DNA of 8,262 nt. Source: JBOFOR01 sp051659545 (GTDB lineage: Bacteria; Bacillota; Clostridia; Peptostreptococcales; Peptostreptococcaceae). Of this stretch, positions 5,883-8,262 are shown one piece after another (the stretch's first letter is position 1; each line of letters opens with the position of its first letter). The notes under the pieces are model-generated. The model did no database searches. It was given only the letters and a program-made list of their open reading frames with translations, and was not told where the DNA came from. The stretch lies in the NCBI RefSeq assembly GCF_051659545.1, contig NZ_JBOFOR010000321.1, forward strand, positions 1 through 8,262, in the 5' to 3' direction. The translations under genes and the position numbers were made by a program.

Positions 5883-7052
5883 ATGAAAAAATTGAATGGA
5901 ACAGTAATCGTTACATATCGTTGTAATGCACGTTGTGATATGTGTAATCGTTATAAAAAACCATCTAAACCAGAAGAGGAAATCACATTAGAAACTATAA
6001 AAAAACTTCCTGAGATGTACTTTACTAATATTACAGGAGGAGAGCCGTTTATACGTACGGATTTAAAAAATATAGTAAGAGAATTATATAAAAAATCTGA
6101 GAGAATAGTTATTTCAACAAATGGATTCTTTACAGATCGTATAGTTGATTTGTGTAAAGAATTCCCGAACATAGGTATACGTATATCTATAGAAGGGTTA
6201 GAAGAAACCAATAATGCTATTCGTGGATTAAACGATGGATTCAATAGAGGATATGAGACACTAAAAAATTTAGTTGAAATGGGAATGAAAGATGTAGGAT
6301 TTGGAATGACAGTTCAAGATAGCAATGCTAAGGACTTAGTTGAACTATACAAACTTTCAGACCAGATGAATATGGAGTTTGCTACAGCATCTTTACATAA
6401 TAGTTTCTATTTCGTTGAAGCGAAAAATATTATCAAAAATCGTCCTATGGTAGCTAAAGAATTTGAAAATGTAATAAATGAATTATTAAAATCTAAAAGT
6501 CCTAAGAAATGGTTTAGAGCTTATTTCAACCATGGATTAATTAATTATATATACGGACAAAAAAGATTACTTCCTTGCGATATGGCTTTTGATACTTTCT
6601 TTATTGATCCATATGGTGATGTTATGCCATGTAATGGTACTAAAGATAAAAAAGTAATGGGGAATCTTAACAATAGTTCATGGGATGAATTATGGAATAG
6701 TAAAGAAGCAGAAGTAGTAAGATGCAAGGTTAAAAGCTGTGATAGAGAGTGTTGGATGATAGGTTCAGCATCTCCAGCAATGAAAAAATATATTTTAAAG
6801 CCTGCAACATGGGTAATAAAGCATAAGTTTTTAAATTTATTTAAATCAAAAAGATATAGTATGTATGAAAATAAAATTGTATGTGATTATAGAGATGGTA
6901 AAGTTACAAAAGAGCAATTAGATGATAGATCAACTTGTGATATGAATGCTATAGTTAACGATGGATTATCAGTGATATCAAGAGAGATGTTAAAGAATAA
7001 AACAGGTGAAGAAATTGTTGATGCAGATATAGCGAATCAGCTTCAAAAATAA
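5883..7052 (+). CDS. Radical SAM protein with SPASM/twitch-like C-terminal cluster
   Basis: A 389-residue radical SAM enzyme. The CX3CX2C motif (Cys14, Cys18, Cys21, in YRCNARCDMCNRY) binds the 4Fe-4S cluster that cleaves S-adenosylmethionine. GGEP (52-55), STNGFF (78-83) and ISIEGLEETNN (101-111) follow as in the family. The C-terminal part has Cys232, a GX4C motif ending at Cys250 (GDVMPC), and Cys281, Cys286 and Cys290, which suggests an auxiliary cluster of the SPASM or twitch type; Cys334 and Cys352 lie beyond. SPASM enzymes often modify peptides, but others act on sugars or alcohols. The gene sits between two glycosyltransferase genes, with AAAGGAG 8 nt before the ATG, so it could modify a sugar, lipid carrier or peptide of this pathway. 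All eight CGT arginine codons fall in the first half (5919-6443), unlike its neighbours. The substrate is unknown. Confidence 0.9.
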   Translation: MKKLNGTVIVTYRCNARCDMCNRYKKPSKPEEEITLETIKKLPEMYFTNITGGEPFIRTDLKNIVRELYKKSERIVISTNGFFTDRIVDLCKEFPNIGIRISIEGLEETNNAIRGLNDGFNRGYETLKNLVEMGMKDVGFGMTVQDSNAKDLVELYKLSDQMNMEFATASLHNSFYFVEAKNIIKNRPMVAKEFENVINELLKSKSPKKWFRAYFNHGLINYIYGQKRLLPCDMAFDTFFIDPYGDVMPCNGTKDKKVMGNLNNSSWDELWNSKEAEVVRCKVKSCDRECWMIGSASPAMKKYILKPATWVIKHKFLNLFKSKRYSMYENKIVCDYRDGKVTKEQLDDRSTCDMNAIVNDGLSVISREMLKNKTGEEIVDADIANQLQK

Positions 7053-7075
7053 TTATATATTAGGAGTAATATTTT

Positions 7076-8218
7076 ATGAAGAATGCTTTAGTAGTTGTTA
7101 ATTTAGCTGGCTTTCTATGTTTCTTATGGAATGATTTGAAACTTCTTAAAGATATGGGGTACGAAGTATCCGTTGCATGTGATGGTAAACTTAGTGATGG
7201 AAATATAGCTAGAGAAATTAAAATATTAGAAAATGAAGGAATAGAATTCCATCAAGTGGATTTTGATACGAAAAATCCATTTAATAGTAAGAATATAAAT
7301 GCATATAGACAGATAAATAAAATTTTAGATGAAACAAGGTACGATGTTATACATTGTCATACACCTATTGCTGGTATACTTACGCGTTTAGCTTCTATTA
7401 AATATAGGAAAAAGGGATCAACTATAATGTATACTAGCCATGGGTTTGCATTTACTGATAAAACTTCTAAAAAATCTTGGTTTATTTATTTCAATATTGA
7501 AAAAATAATGTCAAGGTTTACAGATGCTATAATAACCATTAATAATGAAGATTATCTGAATGCAAAAAAAATGAACTGCAATAGAGTTTTTTATATACCT
7601 GGAGTCGGTGTAGAGACAAAAAAATATAGAGATATTTTTATAGATAGAGATGAGTATAGAAAGTCAATAGGTATAGATAAAAATAGCATTATGATATTAA
7701 GTGTTGGAGAACTATCTCAAAGAAAGAATCATAAGGTGGTTATAGAAGCTATTGGAATGCTAAAAAATAAAGAGAAATATTCATATGTCATATGTGGTAA
7801 AGAAGTAGGGCATTCAGGTATTAAAGAACTATTGATTGAAACTGCAAAAAAGTATAATGTAAATTTAATTCTTTTAGGTCATAGATCTGACATTCCACAG
7901 ATTACAAAGTGTGCAGATATATCAATAATACCATCTACTAGAGAAGGTTTAGGACTAGCTGGTATAGAGTCTTTATCAGCAAATATTCCTATAATTGGTT
8001 CAGATGTTCAGGGTATTAGGGATTATATTCAAGATGGTATAAATGGCTATTTATGTGATCCATATTCAGCTAAAGAATTTAGTATTGCTATACAAAAACT
8101 TGAAGATTTAGAGTTTAGAAAAAAAATAGCTAAAAAAGGTTTTGAAAGTATTCAACAATACGATATTGAAGAATCAAAAAAATCAATGAAAGAAATATAT
8201 ATGAAATATATAATATAA
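7076..8218 (+). CDS. GT4-family glycosyltransferase (third of three), EpsD/CapM-like
   Basis: A 380-residue GT-B glycosyltransferase. The N-terminal domain begins NALVVVNLAGFLCFLWNDLK, and continues with DVIHCHTPIAGILTRL (90-105) and YTSHGFAF (119-126), a pattern I know from EpsD/CapM/PglA-type enzymes that extend lipid-linked glycans, often by a HexNAc residue. The donor domain shows SVGELSQRKNHK (209-220), LLGHRSDI (266-273) and the EX7E motif with Glu290 and Glu298 (EGLGLAGIE). AGGAG (7062-7066) lies 9 nt before the ATG, which follows the radical SAM gene by 23 bp. The protein looks full length. After its stop at 8218 only 44 bp of AT-rich sequence remain, with no terminator hairpin that I can support, so the operon may continue. 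The donor sugar is not determined. Confidence 0.9.
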   Translation: MKNALVVVNLAGFLCFLWNDLKLLKDMGYEVSVACDGKLSDGNIAREIKILENEGIEFHQVDFDTKNPFNSKNINAYRQINKILDETRYDVIHCHTPIAGILTRLASIKYRKKGSTIMYTSHGFAFTDKTSKKSWFIYFNIEKIMSRFTDAIITINNEDYLNAKKMNCNRVFYIPGVGVETKKYRDIFIDRDEYRKSIGIDKNSIMILSVGELSQRKNHKVVIEAIGMLKNKEKYSYVICGKEVGHSGIKELLIETAKKYNVNLILLGHRSDIPQITKCADISIIPSTREGLGLAGIESLSANIPIIGSDVQGIRDYIQDGINGYLCDPYSAKEFSIAIQKLEDLEFRKKIAKKGFESIQQYDIEESKKSMKEIYMKYII

Positions 8219-8262
8219 ACATCCATAAAATAAGATATTTATTATATAGTCACAATGACTTA
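8219..8262. other. AT-rich tail of the window without a recognisable feature
   Basis: The last 44 bases are AT-rich and hold no start codon with a ribosome binding site, and no strong hairpin. The following gene, if any, lies outside the window. Confidence 0.5.

Overview
The window looks like part of a surface- or exopolysaccharide biosynthesis locus from a low-GC Gram-positive bacterium, most likely a clostridial Firmicute. The evidence is a very AT-rich composition, near-exclusive AGA arginine codons, strong AGGAGG-type ribosome binding sites and Gram-positive-type CpsC/CpsD proteins encoded as two separate genes. The genus cannot be fixed from the sequence alone.

Layout. Positions 1-182 hold the 3' end of a housekeeping gene, probably topB (DNA topoisomerase III), closed by a very strong hairpin terminator (202-253). 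About 130 bp of AT-rich intergenic DNA with short direct repeats follows. It leads into a run of nine same-strand, closely packed genes: a lasso-peptide B2-like cysteine (transglutaminase-fold) protein (387-845), a PqqD/RRE-like small protein (986-1264), a CpsC/Wzz chain-length co-polymerase (1276-1962), a CpsD-type tyrosine autokinase (1974-2711), an initiating phosphoglycosyl transferase (2742-3443), two GT4 glycosyltransferases (3520-4743 and 4748-5869), a radical SAM/SPASM-type enzyme (5883-7052) and a third GT4 glycosyltransferase (7076-8218). The window ends in non-coding sequence just after the last gene. Flippase, polymerase and tyrosine phosphatase genes are not seen and may lie downstream.

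How the genes may work together. The phosphoglycosyl transferase would load the first sugar phosphate onto undecaprenyl phosphate, the three GT4 enzymes would extend the repeat unit, and CpsC/CpsD would control chain length and export. The unusual part is that the two promoter-proximal genes resemble RiPP (lasso peptide) leader recognition and leader protease functions, and a radical SAM enzyme sits among the glycosyltransferases. No precursor peptide and no lasso cyclase are visible. Either these proteins were recruited to a polysaccharide-linked role, or they act on a peptide encoded elsewhere. This is the main point worth pursuing.
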